From the NCBI GenBank assembly GCA_002345965.1, contig DDTF01000031.1, positions 44,313 to 72,856 of the forward strand: 28,544 nt of DNA, read 5' to 3'. The notes beneath the pieces are model-generated. The model ran no database searches, was not told the DNA's origin, and saw nothing but the letters and a program-made list of their open reading frames with translations. Each line of letters opens with the position of its first letter. Position 1 is the stretch's first letter. The DNA comes from Flammeovirgaceae bacterium UBA2371. GTDB lineage: Bacteria > Bacteroidota > Bacteroidia > Cytophagales > Cyclobacteriaceae. Positions 16,503 through 24,460 of this stretch are shown one piece after another. The position numbers and the translations under genes were made by a program.

Positions 16503-17240
16503 ATGGCGAAGGAAAAAATTAATAAAGGTTCATCTGAAGATGAGGAACTCAAGATCAGAAAGGCATTTGTAGACAAGGATTGGGCCCAAATTAAAAGCTC
16601 AGACTCCTGGGTGATTTTTAAGGTGATGTCTGAATTTGTTGAAGGATTTGAAAAACTGGCTAAAATCGGACCATGTGTTACCATTTTTGGATCTGCACGT
16701 ACCGATCCTCATCATTCTTACTATAAGATAGCGGAGGAAATAGCTTTTGAACTGGTGCATCACGGTTATGGGGTGATTACCGGAGGAGGGCCAGGAATTA
16801 TGGAGGCTGGAAATAAGGGAGCCCATCGTGCTGGAGGTAAAAGTGTTGGGCTGAACATTTTTTTGCCCCACGAACAAAAAGGTAACATCTACATTGATCC
16901 GGAAAAGCTGATCTCTTTTGACTATTTCTTTGTTCGTAAAGTAATGTTTGTTAAGTATTCGCAGGGATTCATAGTGATGCCCGGAGGTTTTGGCACCATG
17001 GATGAACTCACAGAAGCACTTACTTTAATTCAAACTAAAAAGATTGGCCGTTTTCCAATCGTTTTGGTAGGTCGAGAATTTTGGGGAGGAATGATTGACT
17101 GGTTTAAACAGGTATTGGTAGGTGAAAAAATGATTGATGCAGATGATCTTAACTTAATCAATCTGGTAGACTCCCCTGATGAGGCCGTTAAGGTAATTGA
17201 TGATTTTTATTCAAAGTATTTACTCTCTCCAAACTTTTAG
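16503..17240 (+). CDS. LOG family protein (TIGR00730-type nucleotide phosphoribohydrolase)
   Basis: I use the ATG at 16503 (245 residues, MAKEKINKG); the open frame continues upstream but codes for an unlikely sequence through the GC-rich hairpin. The two family signatures are complete: GGGPGIMEA (94-102) and PGGFGTMDE (160-168), which bind the phosphoribosyl group and hold the catalytic Arg and Glu region. LOG proteins cleave the N-glycosidic bond of nucleoside 5'-monophosphates, releasing base and ribose 5-phosphate; plant relatives activate cytokinins, while bacterial ones often act on AMP or pyrimidine nucleotides. A charged 50-residue N-terminal helix precedes the Rossmann fold. It is 12 bp upstream of the lytic transglycosylase gene, so probably co-transcribed with it. 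Confidence 0.92.
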   Translation: MAKEKINKGSSEDEELKIRKAFVDKDWAQIKSSDSWVIFKVMSEFVEGFEKLAKIGPCVTIFGSARTDPHHSYYKIAEEIAFELVHHGYGVITGGGPGIMEAGNKGAHRAGGKSVGLNIFLPHEQKGNIYIDPEKLISFDYFFVRKVMFVKYSQGFIVMPGGFGTMDELTEALTLIQTKKIGRFPIVLVGREFWGGMIDWFKQVLVGEKMIDADDLNLINLVDSPDEAVKVIDDFYSKYLLSPNF

Positions 17241-17252
17241 AATCATATAGCT

Positions 17253-18215
17253 ATGGAATATTTTCTAAGGAAGTATCGTGTTGAAATCATTGTAGTAGCA
17301 GGACTCGCTTTCCTTATGTTTTTAGTGGGTTTTCTCAGCAATCGAATTGATAGGCTCGAAGAGTTAGTTGGGTTGACGAATGCGCCAACCGTTGTTTATG
17401 AACAGTTGCCGCAAGAAGACGGCCCACTTCCCGCCATCTCCTATGATCTTCCCGGACAATTAACTTTTGCCGGAGAGCCAGTGCCTTTGGACCGATCGGA
17501 TTTAAGGGAACAGATTGATAAAGAATTACAAATCAATATCTATTTCCACAGCAATACCATCTTTTTAATAAAGAGAGCCAATGAATGGCTTCCTCAATTT
17601 GAGCCCATCTTAAAAAAACATGGGATCCCTGATGATTTCAAATACTTGCCATTGATTGAGAGTGGATTGCTTAATGTGGTTTCTCCCGCCAATGCAGTAG
17701 GCTTTTGGCAAATTGTAAAAAGCGCAGGAAAAGAAAATGGCTTGGAAATATCCAGAGAGGTAGATCAACGATACGACCCTATCAAATCTGCTGAAGCAGC
17801 TTGTAAATATTTGAAGAAAGCGCATGCAAAATTTGGGAACTGGACTTTGGTGGCAGCCTCTTACAACAGAGGAATGAGCGGTCTTGATCGCGCTATCCAA
17901 AAACAAAAAGTCGACTCCTATTATGACTTATTTTTAAACGAAGAAACATCGCGGTATGTGTTCAGGATCTTAGCAATTAAAGAAATTATTGAAAATCCGC
18001 AACGGTATGGTTTTAAGATTAACCCTCAACATTTGTATCAAAAAGATTCTTTACGATTTGTAGAAGTGAATTCAACCATTCCTGATTTGGTAGAATTTGC
18101 TTTACAGCATGGCTCAAACTATAAACTGCTCAAACGTCATAATCCATGGCTTCGAGATGATCGCCTCACTGTGCGTAAAAACGAAATATACACCATAGCG
18201 TTTCCAGCCATCTGA
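17253..18215 (+). CDS. Membrane-anchored lytic murein transglycosylase (MltD-like)
   Basis: The 320-residue product has an N-terminal membrane anchor (about residues 11-30, IIVVAGLAFLMFLVGF) without a lipobox, a linker to about 90, and an SLT (goose-lysozyme-like) domain at about 115-255. The catalytic glutamate is Glu136 in PLIESGL, followed by the family motifs AVGFWQIVKSAGKENGL and ASYNRGMSG. It cleaves peptidoglycan glycan strands with formation of anhydromuramyl ends in the periplasm. The C-terminal part (LPDLVEFALQHGSNYKLLKRHNPWL) looks like a single degenerate LysM-like module, fewer than in E. coli MltD. It is 12 bp after the LOG gene and 2 bp before the creatininase gene. Confidence 0.93.
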   Translation: MEYFLRKYRVEIIVVAGLAFLMFLVGFLSNRIDRLEELVGLTNAPTVVYEQLPQEDGPLPAISYDLPGQLTFAGEPVPLDRSDLREQIDKELQINIYFHSNTIFLIKRANEWLPQFEPILKKHGIPDDFKYLPLIESGLLNVVSPANAVGFWQIVKSAGKENGLEISREVDQRYDPIKSAEAACKYLKKAHAKFGNWTLVAASYNRGMSGLDRAIQKQKVDSYYDLFLNEETSRYVFRILAIKEIIENPQRYGFKINPQHLYQKDSLRFVEVNSTIPDLVEFALQHGSNYKLLKRHNPWLRDDRLTVRKNEIYTIAFPAI

Positions 18216-18217
18216 TA

Positions 18218-18982
18218 ATGAGACCTTATATACTTGCAGAAAGCAATTGGAAAGGCATTAAAGATGGTGTCTATGATGTGGCAATACTTCCATGGGGCGC
18301 AACTGAAGCGCATAACTATCACCTTCCTTATGGTACTGATATCATTGAAGCGGAAGCAATAGCGGCAGAAGCGGCAAGAATAGCTTTCGAAAAAGGAGCT
18401 AAGATCATTGTGTTGCCAGCGATACCATTTGGTGTTAATACTGGGCAACGTGAGGTGATGCTGGATTTGAATATGAATCCAAGTACGCAATTGGTTGTGT
18501 TAAGAGATTTAGTTGAAGTTTTAAACAGGCAGGGTATTCACAAACTGATTTTATTAAATAGTCATGGGGGCAATGACTTTAAACCCATGATTCGTGAATT
18601 AGGTTTTCAGTTTCCTAAAATGTTTATAAGTAGTTGTGATTGGTTTAAATCTTTGGATCAAAAATTATTTTTTGAAAATAAAGATGATCATGCAGGTGAA
18701 ATGGAAACCAGCTTAATGCTTTACTTAAGACCTGACTTGGTGTTACCTTTAAGCGAGGCAGGCGATGGAAAATCTAAAAAGTTCCGCTTTGAAGCCATTA
18801 AGGAAGGATGGGCGTGGGCAGAAAGACAATGGACAAAAGTAACAAAGGATACCGGTGTAGGTGATCCTCGAAAGGCAACTGCAGAAAAAGGTGAAAAATA
18901 TTTTAAAGCTGTAACAGTAAAGGTGGCTTCATTTTTTATCGAAGTGGCAAGTTCAAGGCCAAATGATTTTTATGAAGATTAA
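18218..18982 (+). CDS. Creatininase family amidohydrolase
   Basis: The 254-residue protein has the family's metal-binding motifs: PWGATEAHNYHLPYGTD (25-41; Glu30, His32 and Asp41 as ligands), NSHGGN (114-119) and DDHAGEMETS (156-165). Creatininase relatives open cyclic or formyl amides; the family includes creatinine amidohydrolase and the archaeal FAPy deformylase, so the substrate here cannot be named. No signal peptide is present, indicating a cytoplasmic location. It starts 2 bp after the transglycosylase stop and lies 10 bp before the purine nucleoside phosphorylase. The latter position hints at a purine- or pterin-linked substrate, which is inference only. Confidence 0.92.
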   Translation: MRPYILAESNWKGIKDGVYDVAILPWGATEAHNYHLPYGTDIIEAEAIAAEAARIAFEKGAKIIVLPAIPFGVNTGQREVMLDLNMNPSTQLVVLRDLVEVLNRQGIHKLILLNSHGGNDFKPMIRELGFQFPKMFISSCDWFKSLDQKLFFENKDDHAGEMETSLMLYLRPDLVLPLSEAGDGKSKKFRFEAIKEGWAWAERQWTKVTKDTGVGDPRKATAEKGEKYFKAVTVKVASFFIEVASSRPNDFYED

Positions 18983-18992
18983 TATTTAAAGG

Positions 18993-19808
18993 ATGACAGA
19001 GAAAATTATCGAAGCAGCTAACTATATCAAGTCTCGGGGTGTATCCACTCCTCAGGTGGGAATTATTTTAGGCACGGGCCTGGGAAATCATTTTGCAGAA
19101 AAAATTGAGAATGCGATTGAAATTGAATATAAATCAATTCCTCATTTCCCTTTGTCAACGGTGGAGTTTCACAAAGGAAAATTGATCAGCGGAAGCATAG
19201 GGGGTAAGCAAGTACTTGCCATGCATGGTCGATTCCATTATTATGAAGGCTACTCTGCTGAGCAGATCACTTTACCAGTACGCGTAATGAAAGCATTGGG
19301 AGTGGAGTGTCTTTTGATTTCGAATGCAGCAGGTAACATGAACATGAATTGGCATAAAGGCGAACTTATGCTCATAGACGATCATATTAATTTGCAACCT
19401 GACAATCCTTTGCGTGGACCTAACATCGATTCGCAAGGGCCTCGTTTTCCAGACATGAGCCAGCCTTATGATAAAAATTTGAATAACAGGTTAAAATCAA
19501 TTGCCAAAGCAAAGAACATAAAGCTTAACGAAGGAGTCTATGTATGTGTGATGGGCCCTAATCTGGAAACGCGCGCAGAATATCGCTTCCTAAGACAAAT
19601 TGGGGCTGATGCTGTCGGTATGTCTACAGTGCCAGAAGTGATTGTGGCCAATCACATATCTCTTCCCTGTTGTGCCATTTCAGTGCTCACAGACGATTGT
19701 GATCCAGACAATTTGAAACCTGCCAACATTGAAGAAATCATAGCAATAGCCGGTAAAGCAGAAGTGGCGCTCACTGATCTTTATGTTGATCTGATCAGGT
19801 CACTGTAA
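18993..19808 (+). CDS. punA: Purine-nucleoside phosphorylase, trimeric type
   Basis: The 271-residue enzyme shows the trimeric PNP motifs in order: IILGTGLGNHF (phosphate loop), MHGRFHYYEGY, ISNAAGNMN, MGPNLETRAE and the signature GADAVGMSTVPEVIVA. It phosphorolyses purine nucleosides to base plus ribose 1-phosphate in the cytoplasm, a purine-salvage step. At the position matching human Asn243, which reads the 6-oxo group of guanine and hypoxanthine, this protein has Asp234 (VLTDDCDP), so its base preference may differ. It is the last gene of the tight LOG-transglycosylase-creatininase run. It converges with the DUF1287 gene, 99 bp apart, with no strong terminator visible between them. Confidence 0.94.
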   Translation: MTEKIIEAANYIKSRGVSTPQVGIILGTGLGNHFAEKIENAIEIEYKSIPHFPLSTVEFHKGKLISGSIGGKQVLAMHGRFHYYEGYSAEQITLPVRVMKALGVECLLISNAAGNMNMNWHKGELMLIDDHINLQPDNPLRGPNIDSQGPRFPDMSQPYDKNLNNRLKSIAKAKNIKLNEGVYVCVMGPNLETRAEYRFLRQIGADAVGMSTVPEVIVANHISLPCCAISVLTDDCDPDNLKPANIEEIIAIAGKAEVALTDLYVDLIRSL

Positions 19809-19907
19809 GGGCAATCATGTTTTCCAAAATGAATGCATAACGGGACAGTCAGGATTGAAATCAGGGCTTATTATGCAAGCATGAAACTGATTAAACTGGA
19901 TAAGAAA

Positions 19908-20486
19908 TTACTTAGGGTATGAATAGTGTCCTATTATTTTATAATCGAAGAGACAATCCGAGATTTCCTGCCCACGACCAATGTTATGTACAACAAGGGG
20001 TCTTATGCCATCAGATGACCTTTTCTCAATGAGAATGCCGATGTGGGTGGTTCCCCCACCGAGATCCCAAGCTACAACATCACCAGCTGAGTAGTCTTTA
20101 GGGTTCAATGATTTCTTTTTCACAGTTCCGTACCGACTAAAATAAACCATAAGATTTGGAACCCTGCGATGATCGATGTTGCGATCAGTTTTCTTCAATC
20201 CCCAATGGTTGGGATATAATGAAAAGTTTTTTGACATGTCTTCATGCACTTCTTTTTGTAAGTCAATGCCAAGCTTTCTATATGCACGAATAATTACATC
20301 GGTACAAACGCCTTTGTCGGAAGGTACATCACCATTGGGATAAGGTATGCTGAAGTAGGTGGGGTCATACTGAACTTTGTGCGAGGTAAGCTCAACAGCG
20401 GCATCAGACAATTTTTTAGAAAAAGAATCTTGTGCTCTGCCAAGAGAAAAGACAAATGAAAGAAGTATTGTTACTGCGTACTTCAC
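19908..20486 (-). CDS. DUF1287 family exported protein (NlpC/P60-like fold)
   Basis: The 192-residue product has a signal peptide (about residues 1-18, GRA-Q) and the DUF1287 motifs: GVCTDVIIRAYRKLGIDL with a candidate catalytic Cys61, WDLGGGTTHIGI with His148, and VVHNIGRG with His167. Cys-His pairs in this order resemble NlpC/P60 cysteine peptidases and amidases, so a cell-wall hydrolase or amidase role is likely but unproven. The start codon is GTG: the preceding in-frame codon 15 bp upstream is the stop of the amidohydrolase gene, and no ATG lies between. The 15-bp gap indicates co-transcription with that gene. Confidence 0.88.
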   Translation of the reverse strand: MKYAVTILLSFVFSLGRAQDSFSKKLSDAAVELTSHKVQYDPTYFSIPYPNGDVPSDKGVCTDVIIRAYRKLGIDLQKEVHEDMSKNFSLYPNHWGLKKTDRNIDHRRVPNLMVYFSRYGTVKKKSLNPKDYSAGDVVAWDLGGGTTHIGILIEKRSSDGIRPLVVHNIGRGQEISDCLFDYKIIGHYSYPK

Positions 20487-20501
20487 TTTATTTTGAGGCG
20501 A

Positions 20502-21758
20502 TTACTGTTTATAGATAACCCCATCCTTCATCACAAAGGAGACCTTTCTAAGGTCTGATATATTTTTAGTCGGATCACCTTTTACAGCCACAAGGTCAGC
20601 GAGAAACCCAGATTTTATTTCCCCGAGATTTTTCAAATGGAATGTTTTTGCATTTACAGAGGTGACGGATTTTAAAATAGACATAATATCCATTCCATAA
20701 TCTCTCATCAACTCCAATTCAATTACATTTTCGCCATGAGTGTATACACCTACATCCCCTCCAGCAACAAGCGTAACTCCTGCATTCATGGCACTTTTAA
20801 AACTAACTTTCTTATCAGTGATCCTTTCTGGGTCGGGGTCAATACCTTTCTTCCACCCATTATACTGCGTGATAGCATCGCCAGCGGCAAGCGTTGCACA
20901 ATAAGCAACTCCTTTCTCTTTCATTAATCGAAAAATCTCTTCATCACCCTGGTCGCCATGTTCTATGGTTTCTACCCCTGCAAGGGTAGCCCTTCGCATT
21001 CCTTCTTTGGTAGAGGCATGTGCCACTGTGGGGCGCCCACTACTTTTTGCTGTCTCTACAATTAATTTCAACTCCTCAATGGAGAAGGTAGGTGCCGCCT
21101 CACCATTGACTCCCCAACGGTAATCGGCATATACTTTAATAATGTCGGCTCCTTTACCGATTTGGTCTCTTGTAACACGGATCAGGTCATTGCCATCAGC
21201 TGGTTCAGCACCCAGCATGACGTCAAAATCAGTATCAAATCCTTTTGGTCCGTAACTTCCGGTAGCCACTATGGCTCTTCCTGCCACCAGCATCCTTGGC
21301 CCAGGAATCACACCATCTTCAATTGATTTTTTTATTCCCACATCTGCATAACCTGCCCCTTCCGAACCAAGATCTCTTACAGTGGTGAATCCTGCCATTA
21401 AGGTATTTTTGGCATGTACAGTAGCGCGGGCCACGCGATAAGCATCCGATTCTTTCAACACCTGATCATTCCAACTCGTTTGGTTGTAAGGATACAACAG
21501 CAAGTGTGAGTGACCTTCAATCATGCCGGGCATCAGGGTAGTGCCGTTCAATGAAATGGTGATGGCGCCACGTGGCTTGGTAATTTTATTGGGTGCTCCA
21601 GCATCAGTTATTTTGTTTCCGGATACAACAACCACCCAACCCTCATGCATCTCTGTACCATCAAACACCCGATCGGGTTGCAGGTAGTAGGTGTTGGATT
21701 GAGCAAATGCAAAACTACAAGCTGCGAGAAAGAATGTAAACGTAGAGAGAAGCTTCAT
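20502..21758 (-). CDS. Exported metal-dependent amidohydrolase (imidazolonepropionase-like)
   Basis: The 418-residue protein has a signal peptide (about residues 1-19, AFA-Q) and the amidohydrolase-superfamily metal ligands: His83/His85 in EGHSH, a probable carbamylated Lys208 in IIKVYAD, His247 in VAHAS, His267 in IEHGD and Asp335 in AGGDVG. This layout fits the subgroup that includes periplasmic Xaa-Pro and Xaa-Arg dipeptidases and organophosphate-type hydrolases; the substrate is probably a small peptide-like amide. The length is normal and no residue is missing. The DUF1287 gene follows 15 bp downstream, and the barrel gene ends 41 bp upstream, so a longer unit is possible. Confidence 0.93.
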   Translation of the reverse strand: MKLLSTFTFFLAACSFAFAQSNTYYLQPDRVFDGTEMHEGWVVVVSGNKITDAGAPNKITKPRGAITISLNGTTLMPGMIEGHSHLLLYPYNQTSWNDQVLKESDAYRVARATVHAKNTLMAGFTTVRDLGSEGAGYADVGIKKSIEDGVIPGPRMLVAGRAIVATGSYGPKGFDTDFDVMLGAEPADGNDLIRVTRDQIGKGADIIKVYADYRWGVNGEAAPTFSIEELKLIVETAKSSGRPTVAHASTKEGMRRATLAGVETIEHGDQGDEEIFRLMKEKGVAYCATLAAGDAITQYNGWKKGIDPDPERITDKKVSFKSAMNAGVTLVAGGDVGVYTHGENVIELELMRDYGMDIMSILKSVTSVNAKTFHLKNLGEIKSGFLADLVAVKGDPTKNISDLRKVSFVMKDGVIYKQ

Positions 21759-21799
21759 AGGAAGGGGATTTGATGAAAAGAAAGTTAGGAAGAAATGGA

Positions 21800-22456
21800 C
21801 TAGAATTCAATTCTGGCCCCCAACCCTATACCTGAAAAATCAATGCTTTGAACCTTACCAGGAGTTGTTGTTGAAGTATTTTGATTTGCGTAATCATACA
21901 TAATAAAAAGACTATACATTGCATCGTCTAAAGATCTAAATCTAAGCCCAGATTCAATACGCCCTCCAACCCCGTTCGCTGGAGTATTTTCAAATGACAT
22001 GAAATGGTATTGGACGCCTGCTCCTGCAAAAAATTGTTTTTTGTCGTCAATACTGAAGGAACGATCGAGTAATAATCCTGGTGAAAACCTGATCATTGAA
22101 AATCTTTTTTCTTTGGAGTTAATGGTTACTGATTTACTGGCGATTGCAAAATCCGCCATCGCTCTAAAAATGAATTTGGAAAACTTAATTGTTGGAGAAA
22201 AATTGAAATTTACTGCACTACTAATATTTTCATTTCCAACATCCAGTACTACAATACCATTGCCAATTTGAGTTCTTACGTAGTTATTGATAAACTTATT
22301 AATATCTGTCGGACTAGCAAGCATTACGCCTAGTTGAAAGGAAGCGCCAAATCTACTTACTTTAGGATTCTTTTCATGGGGTAAATCAAATATGACTTGA
22401 GCATTGAGCAAGCTAAAGGAGGATAGCAAAACAAGCAGGAGCACCCTAGCTTTCAA
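21800..22456 (-). CDS. Outer-membrane beta-barrel protein, unrecognised
   Basis: The 218-residue product has a signal peptide (about residues 1-19, LLNA-Q), alternating hydrophobic strands from about 35 onward (FGASFQLGVML, FIFRAMADFAIA, FFAGAGVQYHF, IGLGARIEF) and a C-terminal Phe, all typical of a small outer-membrane barrel of about 8-10 strands. The start codon is TTG at 22456: an in-frame TAA lies at 22471-22469 and no ATG follows before the signal peptide. It begins one base after the stop of the upstream secreted-protein gene (TAG at 22460-22458), so translation is probably coupled. I recognise no named family. A partner role with the upstream product is inferred from the coupling. Confidence 0.82.
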   Translation of the reverse strand: MKARVLLLVLLSSFSLLNAQVIFDLPHEKNPKVSRFGASFQLGVMLASPTDINKFINNYVRTQIGNGIVVLDVGNENISSAVNFNFSPTIKFSKFIFRAMADFAIASKSVTINSKEKRFSMIRFSPGLLLDRSFSIDDKKQFFAGAGVQYHFMSFENTPANGVGGRIESGLRFRSLDDAMYSLFIMYDYANQNTSTTTPGKVQSIDFSGIGLGARIEF

Positions 22457-22457
22457 T

Positions 22458-23840
22458 CTATGGAAGTTTTATATAGTTAAAAACCAATTCTTTACTGGAT
22501 GGATTCTGTTCTGCGTAAAGAGCATACCCTTTACTTAAGAATATAATGGATGGAGCATTTAGATTTGGGATTGTTCCTATGGTTTGTTCGGTCTTGTCCG
22601 TAGGGTTGTATTTTTTAATGTCTCCACTGCTAATGTTATATATCTCTCCATTTCCGTTACTCCCAAAGTAGTGTGCTTTACCCCTACTGTATGCATAGCG
22701 AGCAAACCGGTAGGGATGTAAATACTTATTTACTGAAAAAGCTCGTGCGGCAACACTGTATGATTGGAATTCATGATCTATAATTTTGTTGAGTTTAACG
22801 AAAACTATCTTGTTAAACCTCAACGTACATGTATATGCTGATGTCGCAATGCTGTTAGCGATGACACCAGCAAACCCACCTAACGGGATATAAACTGGTG
22901 GGTCACTTGTAAAAGTTTCTCCTATGAGATATTCACTTTGATTGCTGGGTGATTTCAATAAACTCATCCAATAAATATTCCCCTCTTTTGTCTTGATTTC
23001 CGAAAAATTGAAGGACCCAGTTGCGTGATTTACTAAAGCAAAGTAGGGAATGCCCGAACTTGATTCATTTCTCTTTAAGTTTTTAAATGACCTCCCTGTT
23101 AATACAACTTCCTTATCTGAATAAGGGATGATATTGTCGATTGTTAATTTTTTCGTGCCGTAAATCATGGGTAAGGAAAATGACTCATTGCCTGTTATAG
23201 GGTCAATTACCCTTAATTCATTTTTTGTTTTATTTGTTCTGGGGTTATAAGTAAAAGATAAAAAAAGAAGGCTGTCGACTGCTTTCATGAAATTAATCTC
23301 AAGAGTTGAACCTGCGCCAGTAAATGACCTCTGCCATATTGCATTCCCGCTAGGAGCGATAGCAATTAATTCAGAAATTTTTCCATCTATAAGTAAATAA
23401 AAATTGTTCTCAAGAGTTTCTAGATAGCAAGGTGTGCCGTCTGTCCATTTAAATTGCGATTTGATCCTATGATCAATTCCTATTCCTGTTTTGTTGTCGA
23501 TGATGTGAAGTACTAAACTTGAGTTAGAAGCAGAACCTAATAGGTAAGCGGAATTCTCCTTTGTAGATGCGACACCAAGAATATGGTAATTGCCGAACAT
23601 ACTTATTTTGCTGGTATCAGTTACAATAAGCAATGAGTCAAATGTCACTATGTTGAAATCCGAAAGTCGTTCATCTTTAGAGAAGATCTTGTAAGCAACT
23701 CTAAAATTGTTTCTATCAAAATTTTCAACAAAGTAAGATCCTTCAATATTGATGTCCCTTATAATTATGCCTTGACTGAAGCCTTTGAAGAATGTAAGGA
23801 ACAGGAGGGCAACTGCTATGGCTATTTTTGACTTCTCCAT
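22458..23840 (-). CDS. Secreted protein of unknown function, possibly a beta-propeller
   Basis: I choose the ATG at 23840 (460 residues; MEKSKIAIAVALLFLTFF, cleavage near GFSQ) over an upstream ATG at 23885 that would bury the signal peptide behind a second hydrophobic stretch inside a hairpin. The mature protein is made of short beta-strand blocks with repeated phrases of the kind 'FDSLLIVTDTSKISMFG' and 'LLGSASNSSLVLHIIDN', at spacings that suggest a repeat or propeller fold, but no regular Kelch, WD or NHL consensus is visible. There is no sorting domain at the C-terminus. The codon third positions look more AT-rich than in the flanking genes, judged by eye. It is tightly coupled to the barrel gene downstream. 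A hairpin and palindrome separate it from tpx. Confidence 0.8.
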   Translation of the reverse strand: MEKSKIAIAVALLFLTFFKGFSQGIIIRDINIEGSYFVENFDRNNFRVAYKIFSKDERLSDFNIVTFDSLLIVTDTSKISMFGNYHILGVASTKENSAYLLGSASNSSLVLHIIDNKTGIGIDHRIKSQFKWTDGTPCYLETLENNFYLLIDGKISELIAIAPSGNAIWQRSFTGAGSTLEINFMKAVDSLLFLSFTYNPRTNKTKNELRVIDPITGNESFSLPMIYGTKKLTIDNIIPYSDKEVVLTGRSFKNLKRNESSSGIPYFALVNHATGSFNFSEIKTKEGNIYWMSLLKSPSNQSEYLIGETFTSDPPVYIPLGGFAGVIANSIATSAYTCTLRFNKIVFVKLNKIIDHEFQSYSVAARAFSVNKYLHPYRFARYAYSRGKAHYFGSNGNGEIYNISSGDIKKYNPTDKTEQTIGTIPNLNAPSIIFLSKGYALYAEQNPSSKELVFNYIKLP

Positions 23841-23853
23841 TACCTGTAAAATG

Positions 23854-23880
23854 AAAATGACCATCAAAGATGGCCATTTT
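23854..23880 (-). terminator. Terminator-like hairpin after tpx
   Basis: AAAATGACCATC (23854-23865) pairs with GATGGCCATTTT (23869-23880) with one mismatch and a 3-nt loop. On the minus strand the descending arm continues into TTTTCATTTT. It lies 37 bp beyond the tpx stop, just before the start of the secreted-protein gene. Confidence 0.6.
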
Positions 23881-23888
23881 AACAAGTA

Positions 23889-23908
23889 TTATCCTAGCAC
23901 TAGGATAA
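23889..23908. repeat. 20-bp perfect palindrome beside the tpx stop
   Basis: TTATCCTAG (23889-23897) and CTAGGATAA (23900-23908) are exact inverted repeats with a 2-nt spacer, 8 bp past the tpx stop. It could be an RNA hairpin in tandem with the next one, or an operator for the downstream secreted-protein/barrel pair, 49 bp upstream of that start. Confidence 0.5.
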
Positions 23909-23916
23909 ATCAATTT

Positions 23917-24414
23917 TTATAAGACTGCCAAAGCAGCTTCGTAGTCGGGCTCTTGTCCTATAGAAGCAACTACTTCGGTATGTTTTACTTTTCCTTGTTC
24001 ATCAATTACAACGATGGCTCTGGCAAATAATCCTCTCATGCCGCCTTCGATCATTTCCATACCGTAGTCTTTAGCGAATTCAATGTCTCTGAAATCGGAG
24101 AGTGTCACCACCTTATCGATCCCCTCGGCTCCACAAAAACGCCTGAAGGCGAAAGGAAGATCTTTTGAAATAGAAATAACCACAGTGTTATCCAGTGATG
24201 TTGCCCTTTTATTGAACTCCCTCACCGAAGTGGCACATACGCCAGTGTCAATACTTGGGAATATATTTAGCACAACGTTTTTACCTTTAAACTGATGCAA
24301 CGAAACGTTTTTTAAGGTAATGTCAGCCAATGTAAAATCAGGAGCAATCACTCCTATTTTTGGTAAATCTCCAGCCGTGTTTACGGTATTGTCTCCGAGT
24401 TTAGTTTGAGCCAT
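23917..24414 (-). CDS. tpx: Thiol peroxidase (2-Cys peroxiredoxin, Tpx type)
   Basis: The 165-residue length and motifs match Tpx. The peroxidatic Cys60 is in DTGVCATSV and the resolving Cys94 is in RRFCGAEG, which is the Tpx-specific spacing. The N-terminal APDFTLAD and C-terminal ARAIVVIDEQGKV are also typical. The enzyme reduces hydrogen peroxide and alkyl hydroperoxides using thioredoxin. There is no signal peptide, so it is cytoplasmic. It is 46 bp downstream of the DUF4293 gene and may share its promoter; no -7 box of its own is clear. Two tandem inverted repeats follow its stop. Confidence 0.96.
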   Translation of the reverse strand: MAQTKLGDNTVNTAGDLPKIGVIAPDFTLADITLKNVSLHQFKGKNVVLNIFPSIDTGVCATSVREFNKRATSLDNTVVISISKDLPFAFRRFCGAEGIDKVVTLSDFRDIEFAKDYGMEMIEGGMRGLFARAIVVIDEQGKVKHTEVVASIGQEPDYEAALAVL

Positions 24415-24460
24415 GAATTCAACTTTGATTGAAGAAGAAACAGCAGTAGCAACAAATTGT

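Noticed and set aside
19834..19877. Inverted repeat TGCATAA/TTATGCA between the PNP and DUF1287 genes
   Set aside because: The arms are 7 bp, AT-rich, and 30 bp apart with no T-run, which is weak for a terminator and near chance level.
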